64,000 bases of DNA from Clostridia bacterium (lineage in GTDB: Bacteria; Bacillota; Clostridia; Oscillospirales; Acutalibacteraceae): NCBI GenBank assembly GCA_017443405.1, contig JAFRXS010000150.1:1-64000 (forward strand), given 5' to 3'. A program made the position numbers and the translations under genes. A model generated the notes under the pieces. It searched no databases. It saw nothing but the letters and a program-made list of their open reading frames with translations, and had not been told where the DNA came from. Positions 8,670-15,797 of this stretch are shown piece after piece. Position 1 is the first letter of the stretch, and every line of letters starts with the position of its first letter.

Positions 8670-8692
8670 CTCCTTGGATTTAATGGCAGAAT

Positions 8693-9097
8693 GCGCCTAC
8701 GGCGCGTTTTGCGTTTTGCGTTTTGCGTTTCTTGTTTGACGCAAGGCAAACATATCGAATGCATCGAAGATGCATATATCGAATCGCGTAAGCGATATAT
8801 CGAATGCAAACGCAGTGAGCATATATCGAATCACGCGTAAGCGTGATATATCGAATCGCCGTCAGGCGATCCGGATACGCGGGCGGCGAATCTCGCGCGT
8901 CTACGACGCGGCGGCTTCGCTCGATATATATCCGCTGCGCGGATATTCGATATACTTTGTCGCGTTGCTCCAAAGTTCGATATATCCCTTCGGGATCCGA
9001 TATGTCGCTTCGCGACAAGATTATAAACAACGCGAAGCGTTCCGAAATGCCCGAAGGGCAATTCACGACCGCAGGTCAATTCACGCGCCAAAGGCGC
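8693..9097. repeat. Array of about 14 different short hairpins joined by a constant ATATCGAAT-type linker
   Basis: Successive short palindromes each have a different stem: GCGCC-TAC-GGCGC (8693-8705), ATGCATC-GAA-GATGCAT (8759-8775), ATCGC-GTAA-GCGAT (8783-8796), a weak ATGC pair (8804-8822), ATCACGC-GTAA-GCGTGAT (8830-8847), ATCGCC-GTCA-GGCGAT (8855-8870), CGCGTC-TAC-GACGCG (8896-8910), ATATCCGC-TGC-GCGGATAT (8928-8946), ACTTTG/CAAAGT (8954-8976), ATCCC-TTC-GGGAT (8984-8996), TGTCGC-TTC-GCGACA (9003-9017), AACGC-GAA-GCGTT (9029-9041), TGCCC-GAA-GGGCA (9048-9060), GACC-GCA-GGTC (9067-9077) and GCGCC-AAA-GGCGC (9085-9097). The linker reads ATATCGAAT up to about 8855 and its reverse complement ATTCGATAT after about 8921, so the array is itself roughly inverted. 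Four tandem GCGTTT(T/C) heptamers occupy 8704-8731. No coding potential is evident. Confidence 0.85.
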
Positions 9098-9107
9098 AAT
9101 CGCAAAT

Positions 9108-9245
9108 TCTCGCCTGTCGGCTCGGTCGGTGCTTTCCGCCGCCCCGGTAGCACGGCTGACCCCAGCCGTATGGGGCGGCGGAGGTCTCCCCCGGAGACCC
9201 GCGCCGCAAAGCGCAAAACTCAAAACGGTTCGCCGACAGGCGAGA
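9108..9245. other. Nested multi-hairpin element, candidate structured RNA or mobile repeat
   Basis: A perfect 13-bp outer inverted repeat (TCTCGCCTGTCGG 9108-9120 with CCGACAGGCGAGA 9233-9245) encloses a perfect 10-bp stem (CCGCCGCCCC 9136-9145 with GGGGCGGCGG 9172-9181). That stem contains a 7-bp hairpin (ACGGCTG/CAGCCGT, 9152-9169). A separate 7-bp hairpin GGTCTCC/GGAGACC (9183-9199) and a short GCGC pair (9201-9214) follow. The result is a multibranched fold about 138 nt long, ending 10 bases from the trmL stop codon. It could be a transcribed RNA, a terminator-like 3' end of the trmL operon (no U-tract seen) or a dispersed repeat. Confidence 0.65.
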
Positions 9246-9254
9246 CCAGTCGCG

Positions 9255-9722
9255 CTACTTCATCTCCGGAAACCCCTGCTGCCTCAGCGCCTCGTATACT
9301 CCGATAGCAGCCGATGACGACAGGTTGATGCAGCGCCTGTCGTCGAGCATGGGTATGCGCACGCAGTCGTCCGCGCGGCTTTCGATAAGCTCCTTCGGCA
9401 GTCCCTTCGTCTCCTTGCCGAAAACGAGATAGCAGCCCTCGGGGTAGCTCGCCTCGGTATAGAGGTTGCGCGCCTTCGAGGAAAAGAATACCAGTTTTTC
9501 GCCGCTCATTTTTTCGAGAAAATCGTCGAGGCTGTCGTAGTAGGTGATATCGAGATACTGCCAGTAGTCGAGTCCCGCGCGCTTGAGTTTCGCGTCGCAG
9601 ATCTCGAAACCGAGCGGTCTTACCAGGTGCAGTCCGGCTCCGGTGACGGCGCAGGTGCGGGCGACGTTGCCCGTGTTCTGCGGTATCTCCGGCTCGACCA
9701 GCACGATGTTTACGCGGTTCAT
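9255..9722 (-). CDS. trmL: tRNA (cytidine(34)/uridine(34)-2'-O)-methyltransferase TrmL
   Basis: This 155-residue single-domain SPOUT methyltransferase is of normal TrmL length. Visible motifs are PEIPQNTGNVARTC near the N-terminus, LVFGKETKGLP in the middle and INLSSSAAIGVYEALRQ at the C-terminus; the last two form the trefoil-knot S-adenosylmethionine site. It methylates the ribose of the wobble nucleotide of leucine tRNAs. It lies 10 bases after the pyridoxamine kinase gene on the same strand and is probably the last gene of that operon. Confidence 0.9.
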   Translation of the reverse strand: MNRVNIVLVEPEIPQNTGNVARTCAVTGAGLHLVRPLGFEICDAKLKRAGLDYWQYLDITYYDSLDDFLEKMSGEKLVFFSSKARNLYTEASYPEGCYLVFGKETKGLPKELIESRADDCVRIPMLDDRRCINLSSSAAIGVYEALRQQGFPEMK

Positions 9723-9732
9723 CTCCCGCTCC

Positions 9733-10584
9733 TTACTTCGCGAGCTCCGAGGCGAGGCCGCCGAGTCCTCCCTCGAAATTCACGCCGTACCTACGTGAAA
9801 GGTCGGGGTCGGCGAGCGTGCGGGCTATGCAGTCCCTCGTGAAACGGACGGCGAGCGCCGTCGCGTCCGCGAGCGACCTGCCGCTTACGACGGCGGCCGT
9901 GAGCACCGACGCGAAAACATCGCCCGTGCCGTGGTACGATCCCTCGAGCTTGTCGGAAATCGCGTACTTCACTTCGCCGTCGGCTCTCGAATAAGAGGCG
10001 GCGCCTATCCCGTCGTCGCTGAACTGCACGCCGGTGAGCACGGCGTCGCCGCCGGTCATATCCGAAAGGCGCTTTATAAGCCCCTCGACGTAAGCCCTGT
10101 CATAGGGAGGGGCGACGTATTCCTCGCCGAGCATGAAAGCGGCTTCAGTGAAATTGGGCACGACGATGTCGGCCTTTTTGCACAGCCCCGCCATCCCCTT
10201 CGCGAAATCCATGTCGAACAGGGCGTACATCCTGCCGTAGTCCGCCATCGCGGGGTCGGAGATGATCAGGGTATCCTCGTCGGCTATCATATCGAATATC
10301 TCTTTGACGATATCGATCTGCTTCGTGCTGCCGAGATAGCCGGTGTAGATCGCGTCGAAGCGGAAGCCGTTTGATTTCCAGTGCTCGGCGAAGGGCAAAA
10401 GGTCGTCGGTGAGATCGCGGAAGGTATAGCCCGTGAAGCCGCCCGTATGAGTGGAGAGGACCGCCGTAGGCATGACCGAACACTCGATGCCCGCGGCGGA
10501 TATCACCGGCAGGGCGACCGTGAGCGAGCATTTTCCGAGACCCGAGATATCGTGGATCGCGGCGATCCGTTTCTGTGTTTTCAT
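9733..10584 (-). CDS. pdxY: Pyridoxamine/pyridoxal kinase (PdxY-like, ribokinase fold)
   Basis: This 283-residue protein begins with QKRIAAIHDISGLGKCSL, the N-terminal substrate-site motif of bacterial pyridoxal kinases. It has the STHTGGF loop near residue 45 and the ATP/anion-hole motif YHGTGDVFAS near residue 218, whose Asp is the catalytic base. It should phosphorylate pyridoxal or pyridoxamine in B6 salvage. Length and motif order are normal for the family. It is 33 bases downstream of the metallophosphoesterase gene and 10 bases upstream of trmL, in a same-strand run. Substrate preference within the B6 vitamers cannot be told from sequence. Confidence 0.85.
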   Translation of the reverse strand: MKTQKRIAAIHDISGLGKCSLTVALPVISAAGIECSVMPTAVLSTHTGGFTGYTFRDLTDDLLPFAEHWKSNGFRFDAIYTGYLGSTKQIDIVKEIFDMIADEDTLIISDPAMADYGRMYALFDMDFAKGMAGLCKKADIVVPNFTEAAFMLGEEYVAPPYDRAYVEGLIKRLSDMTGGDAVLTGVQFSDDGIGAASYSRADGEVKYAISDKLEGSYHGTGDVFASVLTAAVVSGRSLADATALAVRFTRDCIARTLADPDLSRRYGVNFEGGLGGLASELAK

Positions 10585-10617
10585 TGTTTTTCCTCCGAAA
10601 TGCTGTGTCCCTGCGCG

Positions 10618-11748
10618 TCAAAAGGCGGAAGAGGCGAGGGTAAACACGTATTCTCCGTTCTCCCTGAGAACGACGGACGCGCAGTACATCAGCGGGTCCC
10701 CAGGCGTTCCGGCTTCTTCGACCCGTCCTTCGACCGCGCCCTCTTTGTATCTGCGGCGGCAGGGCCCGCCGGTGACGAGAACGGGGAACTCCCCGTCCGT
10801 CCTGACCTCAACGGAATGCTGATGCCCCGAGAGCTCGAGGAAGCAGCCCAGCTCTTTGAGCTTCGCGTTCGCTCCCCTGCCTATCCTGTCGTCGATATCG
10901 GGGATATGGGCGACGGCGACGACCGGTCTGCCGTCGGGAACGAGGCGCATAAGGTCCGCGAGCTGCTTTTCGCGGTAACCGTCGAAATCGGCGAAGCCGC
11001 TGTATTCGCGGTGGGAATCCTCCTTGTCCTCGCCGGTGTCGAACACGACGAAGCGCCTGCCCGCTAAAGTCGCGGCGTAGTGCATGCCGCCCGTGCCCGT
11101 GCGGAAATACCCGGGCAGGACCGTCGCGTACTCCCCTCTCGTTTCATGGTTGCCGCGGCAGTACAGACAGGGCATGCCGCCGCCGGTGAGCGTGTGCGCG
11201 AGTCCTATTATACAGTCGGTCAGCGACTCCGCCGTCCTGCCGTGGCCGCATTCGTCGCCGAGAAGTATGAGCGCGTCGTGCCTGCCGGGGAGCTTCGCCG
11301 CGGCGGCAGCCGCGGAGTCGAGCTTACTGTGCGCGTCGGTGACGACGAGCAGGTCGAGGTCGCCCTTCTCCGGCGCGGGGACGAAGGGGAACGAACGCTC
11401 CGTCCGGCAGCCCGCCATGCAGAAATAATCGCCCTTATGATATATGCGCCTTGCGTAAACGGTATACTCCCCCGCCCCGTCGAGGACCTTCCTCGGCACG
11501 GGGACGCTGTGCACCCGGTCCGTCCGGGCGATTCCGCAGACGCTGTCGGTGAACGTACGCCCGCCGACCTTGACTCTGCCGACGCCGGCGGTATCGGTGA
11601 CGAAAAGCACCGTATACACGTCTTCGCCGGTCAGAAAGACCGCCGGTCCGCGCGTCAGGCGTATCTCGCCCGGGAGATAAAGGGTATTGTTCGGCGAGGT
11701 ATGAGCCGTCTCGGCGAGGTCCCTTATATCTTTTTTGCTCAGGCGCAT
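10618..11748 (-). CDS. Metallophosphoesterase with N-terminal beta domain
   Basis: This 376-residue protein has no signal peptide or membrane segment, so it is probably cytoplasmic. The first 115 or so residues look like the fibronectin-like lead domain of purple-acid-phosphatase relatives. The metal-binding motifs follow: VVTDAHSKL (D-x-H), LILLGDECGHGR, CRGNHETRGE, AVAHIPDID and ELSGHQHSVEV, the full set for a two-metal calcineurin-like site. The substrate is unknown. Only 3 bases separate it from the upstream sugar-phosphate isomerase gene, suggesting a shared pathway such as a phosphorylated sugar or polyol. It is not closely similar to the membrane-anchored phosphoesterase at 5645. Confidence 0.78.
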   Translation of the reverse strand: MRLSKKDIRDLAETAHTSPNNTLYLPGEIRLTRGPAVFLTGEDVYTVLFVTDTAGVGRVKVGGRTFTDSVCGIARTDRVHSVPVPRKVLDGAGEYTVYARRIYHKGDYFCMAGCRTERSFPFVPAPEKGDLDLLVVTDAHSKLDSAAAAAAKLPGRHDALILLGDECGHGRTAESLTDCIIGLAHTLTGGGMPCLYCRGNHETRGEYATVLPGYFRTGTGGMHYAATLAGRRFVVFDTGEDKEDSHREYSGFADFDGYREKQLADLMRLVPDGRPVVAVAHIPDIDDRIGRGANAKLKELGCFLELSGHQHSVEVRTDGEFPVLVTGGPCRRRYKEGAVEGRVEEAGTPGDPLMYCASVVLRENGEYVFTLASSAF

Positions 11749-11751
11749 GGC

Positions 11752-12624
11752 TTATTCCTTGCCTATCTCTTTAAGCACGTCGTGAAGGGCGCCCGCCGCG
11801 GCGTCGAACGCCGCGCGGTTGGTGGGATAGGAATAGTCGTCCCTGAGCCTGTCGGCTGTGCCGCCGGCGTTCTCGAGGGCGTCGAGCCCCGCGAACACCT
11901 TGAGGTGCGGCTCGAGGGTGAGGAAGCGCTCCCCTTCCTTTTTGTCGAACAGAGTGAGGAGCTCGGCGATCCTGCCGTCGCCCTTGCCCGCGGGAACGAC
12001 GAAGCCGTCGCTGTAGCGGCAGTCCTTGACGTGCATATACTCGATATACGGCTCGAGCAGGCGGTAGGCGGGGATGATGTCGACTCCGCACTGGATGAAG
12101 TTCGCGGGGTCGAACACGCCCTTTATCTTGCCGTCGAAATGGAAGAGGATGTCGTAGCAGCGCGTTTCCTCGTCGCCGTAGATGTCCTTTTCGTTCTCGT
12201 GGCAGCACCACACGCCGTAAGACAGCGAGTATTCCGCCATGCGGCCGAGTCTGTCGAATATCTCGCCGCGCAGCAGCTCCCAGCTCTCGTTCTCCTCTTT
12301 ATAGAACGAGAACATCCTGATGTTTTTCGCGCCGAGGATGCAGGCGTTTTCGACGCACCTTTTGAATTTCTCGAAATGCGCCTCGAAATCGTCGCCGACC
12401 TTTATCTTGCCGAACGGCGAGCCGATAGCCGAGATGCCGATGCCCGCGTCGTCGAGCACGGCGCGCAGCTCTTTGCAGTTCTGCGCCGTATAGTCGGATA
12501 TATTGCCCTTGTCGAGTCCGCGCGGCTCGATGTGAGTCATGCCGTTGGCCTTGAGAGCGTCTATCTGCTCGGCTATTTTGCCGCCGGCTTCGTCCGCGAA
12601 CGCCGAAAGTATAAACTTCGCCAT
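11752..12624 (-). CDS. Sugar phosphate isomerase/epimerase (xylose isomerase-like TIM barrel)
   Basis: This 290-residue protein has the AP-endonuclease-2/xylose-isomerase-like TIM barrel pattern: LSAFADEAG at the first strand, THIEPRG, WCCHENEKDIYGD, GVFDPANFIQCG, YMHVKDC and FLTLEPH. The Glu, Asp and His residues at the strand ends form the usual divalent-metal site. Members interconvert or epimerise sugars, inositols or their phosphates; the substrate cannot be assigned. It is followed 3 bases on by a metallophosphoesterase and preceded by glgA (31 bases), so a role in carbohydrate metabolism is likely. Confidence 0.82.
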   Translation of the reverse strand: MAKFILSAFADEAGGKIAEQIDALKANGMTHIEPRGLDKGNISDYTAQNCKELRAVLDDAGIGISAIGSPFGKIKVGDDFEAHFEKFKRCVENACILGAKNIRMFSFYKEENESWELLRGEIFDRLGRMAEYSLSYGVWCCHENEKDIYGDEETRCYDILFHFDGKIKGVFDPANFIQCGVDIIPAYRLLEPYIEYMHVKDCRYSDGFVVPAGKGDGRIAELLTLFDKKEGERFLTLEPHLKVFAGLDALENAGGTADRLRDDYSYPTNRAAFDAAAGALHDVLKEIGKE

Positions 12625-12655
12625 GATCTTCCTCCGTTTTATGCGGTTTTATGTT

Positions 12656-14077
12656 TTACTGACCGATTATGTCCTTGTACATCTTGATGTACTCGTTGGC
12701 GGCAGCCTTCCAGGAATTGTCGCACTTCATGCCGCGCTCGCGCAGCTGCGCCCAGCCGTCCCTGTCGGCGTAGCCCTCGACCGCCCTGCGGACGGCGTGG
12801 AGCATATCGTGGGCGTTGTAGTTCGCGAACGTGAAGCCGTTGCCCTGACCGAGTATGCCGCTGTCCTGCACGGTGTCCTTGAGACCGCCCGTTTCGCGGA
12901 CTATCGGCACGGAGCCGTATTTGAGGGCTATCATCTGCGCAAGGCCGCAGGGCTCGGACTGCGAGGGCATAAGGAAGATGTCGCTCCCCGCGTAGATCTT
13001 CTTGGCGAGGTTGGCGTCGAAGCCGAGCCTCAGGGCGACCCTACCGGGATATTTTTCCGCCATGCCCTTGAAGAAGTCCTCGAAACGGCGGTCGCCGCTG
13101 CCCAGTATAGCCACCTGGATATCGAGCGTGTCCATCATTTCCTCGAACACCGCGCTGACGAGGTCGAAGCCCTTGTGCGCGACGAGCCTCGAGACCATGC
13201 CCAGAAGCGGCACGTCGGGATCCTCATTCAAAGAGAGGTCCTTCTGCAGGGACGCCTTGTTGACCGCCTTGCCCGCCATATCTCCGACGCCGAACTTCGC
13301 GTAGATCTCGTCGTCCTTCGCCGGGTCGTAGTAATCGGAAGATATGCCGTTGAGTATACCCTGCAGCTTCCATTCCCTGGCGCGAAGGATATTGTCGAGC
13401 CCGTGCGAGAAATAGGGGTCGAGTATCTCGCGGGCGTAGGTCGGGCTGACCGTCGTTACCTTGTCGGCGCACTCTATGCCGCCCTTGAGGAAGTTGAGGT
13501 TGCCGTCGTAATCGAGCAGGCTCGTGTCCTCGAAGCCGAGAACGTCGCCGTTGAGCCCGTAGCCGTAGATGCCCTGATACTGGATATTGTGTATCGTGAG
13601 CACCGTCCTGATGCCGGCGTAGTCGGGGGATTTCGCGTACATCGAAGCGTAGTAGACGGGCGTGAGCGCCGTCTGCCAGTCGTTGCAGTGGATGACGTCG
13701 GGCTTGAAGTCGATATAGGGGATGATCTCGAGCACGGCTCTGGCGAAGAACGCGAAGCGCTCCGCGTCGTCAAAATAGCCGTACAGCCCTTCGCGCTTGA
13801 AATAGTACTGGTTGTCTATGAAATAATAGACCACCCCGCCCATCCTCAGCTCGAAGATGCCGCAGTACTGCCTCCTCCACGCGACGGGCACGGTGATGTG
13901 GGTGATGAACGTCATTTTCTCGCGGTACTCCGCGGGAACGCAGTCATAAAGAGGCGTGACTACCCTGCACCCCACGAGTCTGCGTCTGAGCGCCTGCGGA
14001 AGAGAGCCCGCCACGTCGGCGAGCCCGCCGGACGCAGAGAACGGCCTGCATTCGCTTACTGCGTACAATACTTTCAT
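12656..14077 (-). CDS. glgA: Glycogen synthase (ADP-glucose type, GT5)
   Basis: The 473-residue protein starts MKVLYAVSECRPF. I chose the ATG at 14075-14077 because AGGAGGA lies 9 bases upstream; the in-frame ATG at 14119 falls inside the intergenic repeat and lacks a ribosome site. GT5 motifs: SGGLADVAGSLPQAL at the N-terminus (the KxGGL sugar-nucleotide loop, with Ala in place of the Lys of E. coli GlgA), HCNDWQTAL, and the C-terminal GT-B half with SRLVAHKGFDL, LGSGDRRFEDFF and the catalytic SQSEPCGLAQMIALKYGSVPIVRETGG stretch split over residues about 370-400. It elongates alpha-1,4-glucan from ADP-glucose. No glgC, glgB or glgP is nearby. It probably leads the glgA-to-trmL run. Confidence 0.9.
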   Translation of the reverse strand: MKVLYAVSECRPFSASGGLADVAGSLPQALRRRLVGCRVVTPLYDCVPAEYREKMTFITHITVPVAWRRQYCGIFELRMGGVVYYFIDNQYYFKREGLYGYFDDAERFAFFARAVLEIIPYIDFKPDVIHCNDWQTALTPVYYASMYAKSPDYAGIRTVLTIHNIQYQGIYGYGLNGDVLGFEDTSLLDYDGNLNFLKGGIECADKVTTVSPTYAREILDPYFSHGLDNILRAREWKLQGILNGISSDYYDPAKDDEIYAKFGVGDMAGKAVNKASLQKDLSLNEDPDVPLLGMVSRLVAHKGFDLVSAVFEEMMDTLDIQVAILGSGDRRFEDFFKGMAEKYPGRVALRLGFDANLAKKIYAGSDIFLMPSQSEPCGLAQMIALKYGSVPIVRETGGLKDTVQDSGILGQGNGFTFANYNAHDMLHAVRRAVEGYADRDGWAQLRERGMKCDNSWKAAANEYIKMYKDIIGQ

Positions 14078-14110
14078 ACGATTGATTCCTCCTGCGTTGT
14101 GCTGATAATT

Positions 14111-14354
14111 AATGTGCAATGCTTAGCTCAATTTGCAATGTGCAATTTGCAATGTGCAATGAATGGTGGAGCTTCGCCCCACACCCCGTTTATAAATGCT
14201 GAATATTTAAGCGTAAACCCGCTCCCGAAGGATATTTGTTTCAAAAAATAGGCTCATTAAAACTAAAACATCATTGCACATTGCACATTAAATATGACCG
14301 GATGCGGGCTTGCCCGCCCGAAATTGCACATTGCACATTGCTCATTGCAAATTG
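14111..14354. repeat. TGCAATGTGCAAT-type inverted-repeat element between glgA and the carboxypeptidase gene
   Basis: The region carries iterated TGCAAT/TGTGCAAT words. A perfect 15-bp inverted repeat (TGCAATGTGCAATGA at 14148-14162 with its complement at 14271-14285) encloses 108 bases of AT-rich sequence. A second block (14304-14354) has the hairpin GCGGGC/GCCCGC (14304-14317) and then ATTGCACATTGCACATTG words. Positions 14317-14342 are the exact reverse complement of 33321-33346, so this family is dispersed in the genome. Its edge supplies the TAG stop codon of the carboxypeptidase (14355-14357). I see no gene in it. Confidence 0.8.
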
Positions 14355-15683
14355 CTACTTGTACGCCGCCATGGCGGTCTCATACATATATTTGAGCGAA
14401 CGGAATCTGTCGCCCTTCGTGCCGCAGCCCATGACGACCGCGAACATCCGTCTTTCGCCGTATTCGGTGTCCTGCACCGCCGCCGTCGTCAGGCAGTAGC
14501 CCGCGCCGGAGTGCCAGCCCGTCTTTATCCCGCGCACGTAGCTGAGATAATAGCTGTTGCCGGGAACGACCAGGTCGTTCGTGTTGTACATCGTGGCGAA
14601 GAAGCTGCCGTCCGCGTTGTAGACCCTTATCCTCGACTGCGAAACGACGCGCCTGATCGCGTCGCGCGTGTAGGACGCCCAGCCGAGGATCGCCATGTCG
14701 TGAGCGCAGGTGTAGTGACCGTAGGTCGGGAAACCGTCCGGGCAGGCGTAGTGCGTGTCGCTCATGCCGAGGTCGTTCGCGGAGACGTTCATCAGACCGA
14801 CGAACGCCGCGATCGCCTGAGAGGCGGAAAGCTCCTCGCCGTAGACCTTGCGCGCCGTGTTCGCCGCGAGAGCGTACGCCGCGTCGCAGCCCGAGGGCAG
14901 CATCAGGCAGGCGAGCATGTTCTCGTAGGTCATCGACTGACCGACGTAGATACCCGCCCTCGACGTGTTGGAATCGACGAGATACTGCTCCCTGCCGACG
15001 GTGATGACGTCGTCCGGCTCAAAGAACCAGCTCGAAACGTAAGCCGTCATGAGCTTTGTCATGCTCGCGGGCTCGCGGTGGACGTGAGAGTTCTTTTCGT
15101 AAAGGAACCTGCCCTCGAGCTCGTCGAAGATCGCCGCGGACTTAGCGGCTATCCTGTCCGGATCGAAATAATACTCTCTCGGCGGGATGACCGGCTGCGC
15201 GGGCGGCGGCTCGGTCGGAGGCTCGGTCGGCGGCTCCGTTGGCGGCTCGGTGGGAGGCGCCTCCGTCGTGGTCGGCCTTGTAGTCGTCGGTCTCGCGGTC
15301 GTGGGAGGCAGCGGCGCGGAGTATATGAAAATCCCCGAGCCGTCGCGCAGCTTTGCGGCGACGCGCAGTATCTCCCTGGCGTCGGTCGCCCTGACAAAGC
15401 CGTCGCGGTCGAAATCCGCGGCGTCGAACTGCCCGTTCACGGGTACGTAAAGCTGCGCCGCGATGAGCAGCGCGAACCTGCCGTCGTTCGCCGTCACGGC
15501 GCCGTCGAGATCGACGTCGCCTATCTCTATTCGCAAAAGCCCCTCCGCCTCGGGGTCGAGAGTCGTCCCCTCCGAGGTCGTCCCTTCTTCCGTCCGCGTA
15601 TCCGCGCCGTTGGCGAATACGGGCGTCAGAGAAAGGCAAAGGGCGAGCAGCAGCGCGATAACTGCGTGATTCTTACGGTACAT
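14355..15683 (-). CDS. Dockerin-bearing D-alanyl-D-alanine carboxypeptidase (peptidase S11)
   Basis: This 442-residue protein has, in order: a signal peptide (residues 1 to about 25), a type I dockerin (about 54-113; loops DVDLDGAVTANDGR and DFDRDGFVRATDAR), a Thr/Pro/Glu linker (about 124-165, including a 12-nt tandem repeat coding for PPTE) and a serine D,D-peptidase domain (about 170-442). Active-site motifs are S207-M-T-K210 (SxxK), S264-G-C266 where the family usually has SxN, and K387-T-G (KTG). It should trim the terminal D-Ala of peptidoglycan stem peptides outside the membrane. The C-terminal amphipathic anchor typical of DacA-type enzymes appears to be missing, so the dockerin may provide the tether. 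The Asn-to-Cys change may alter kinetics; it does not obviously inactivate the enzyme. Confidence 0.88.
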   Translation of the reverse strand: MYRKNHAVIALLLALCLSLTPVFANGADTRTEEGTTSEGTTLDPEAEGLLRIEIGDVDLDGAVTANDGRFALLIAAQLYVPVNGQFDAADFDRDGFVRATDAREILRVAAKLRDGSGIFIYSAPLPPTTARPTTTRPTTTEAPPTEPPTEPPTEPPTEPPPAQPVIPPREYYFDPDRIAAKSAAIFDELEGRFLYEKNSHVHREPASMTKLMTAYVSSWFFEPDDVITVGREQYLVDSNTSRAGIYVGQSMTYENMLACLMLPSGCDAAYALAANTARKVYGEELSASQAIAAFVGLMNVSANDLGMSDTHYACPDGFPTYGHYTCAHDMAILGWASYTRDAIRRVVSQSRIRVYNADGSFFATMYNTNDLVVPGNSYYLSYVRGIKTGWHSGAGYCLTTAAVQDTEYGERRMFAVVMGCGTKGDRFRSLKYMYETAMAAYK

Positions 15684-15791
15684 GATCCCTGGTTTTCCTG
15701 TATATTTATTCGGTTCTTTTCGTCCTGTCGAAAAATCTGTCGCCGGGAGGGCTGCGTGATCCCTGCGGTACGCGGCGCCCGGTTTTCCCGT
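15662..15791. repeat. Imperfect 40-bp direct repeat at the carboxypeptidase start
   Basis: The 40 bases at 15662-15701, which span the start codon of the carboxypeptidase gene, match the 40 bases at 15752-15791 at 30 positions, and nine of the ten differences are transitions. The spacing is 90 bases. It could be a decayed local duplication of the gene start or a pair of regulatory sites; nothing else is evident in 15684-15797. Confidence 0.5.
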
Positions 15792-15797
15792 CTTATT

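Noticed and set aside
8693..9097. CRISPR array
   Set aside because: The linkers are only about 9 bases, the variable parts are perfect palindromes and not unique spacers, orientation flips mid-array and no cas gene is present.
14078..14119. N-terminal extension of GlgA to 14119
   Set aside because: The extra 14 residues come from the intergenic repeat; AGGAGGA lies 9 bases before the ATG at 14077.
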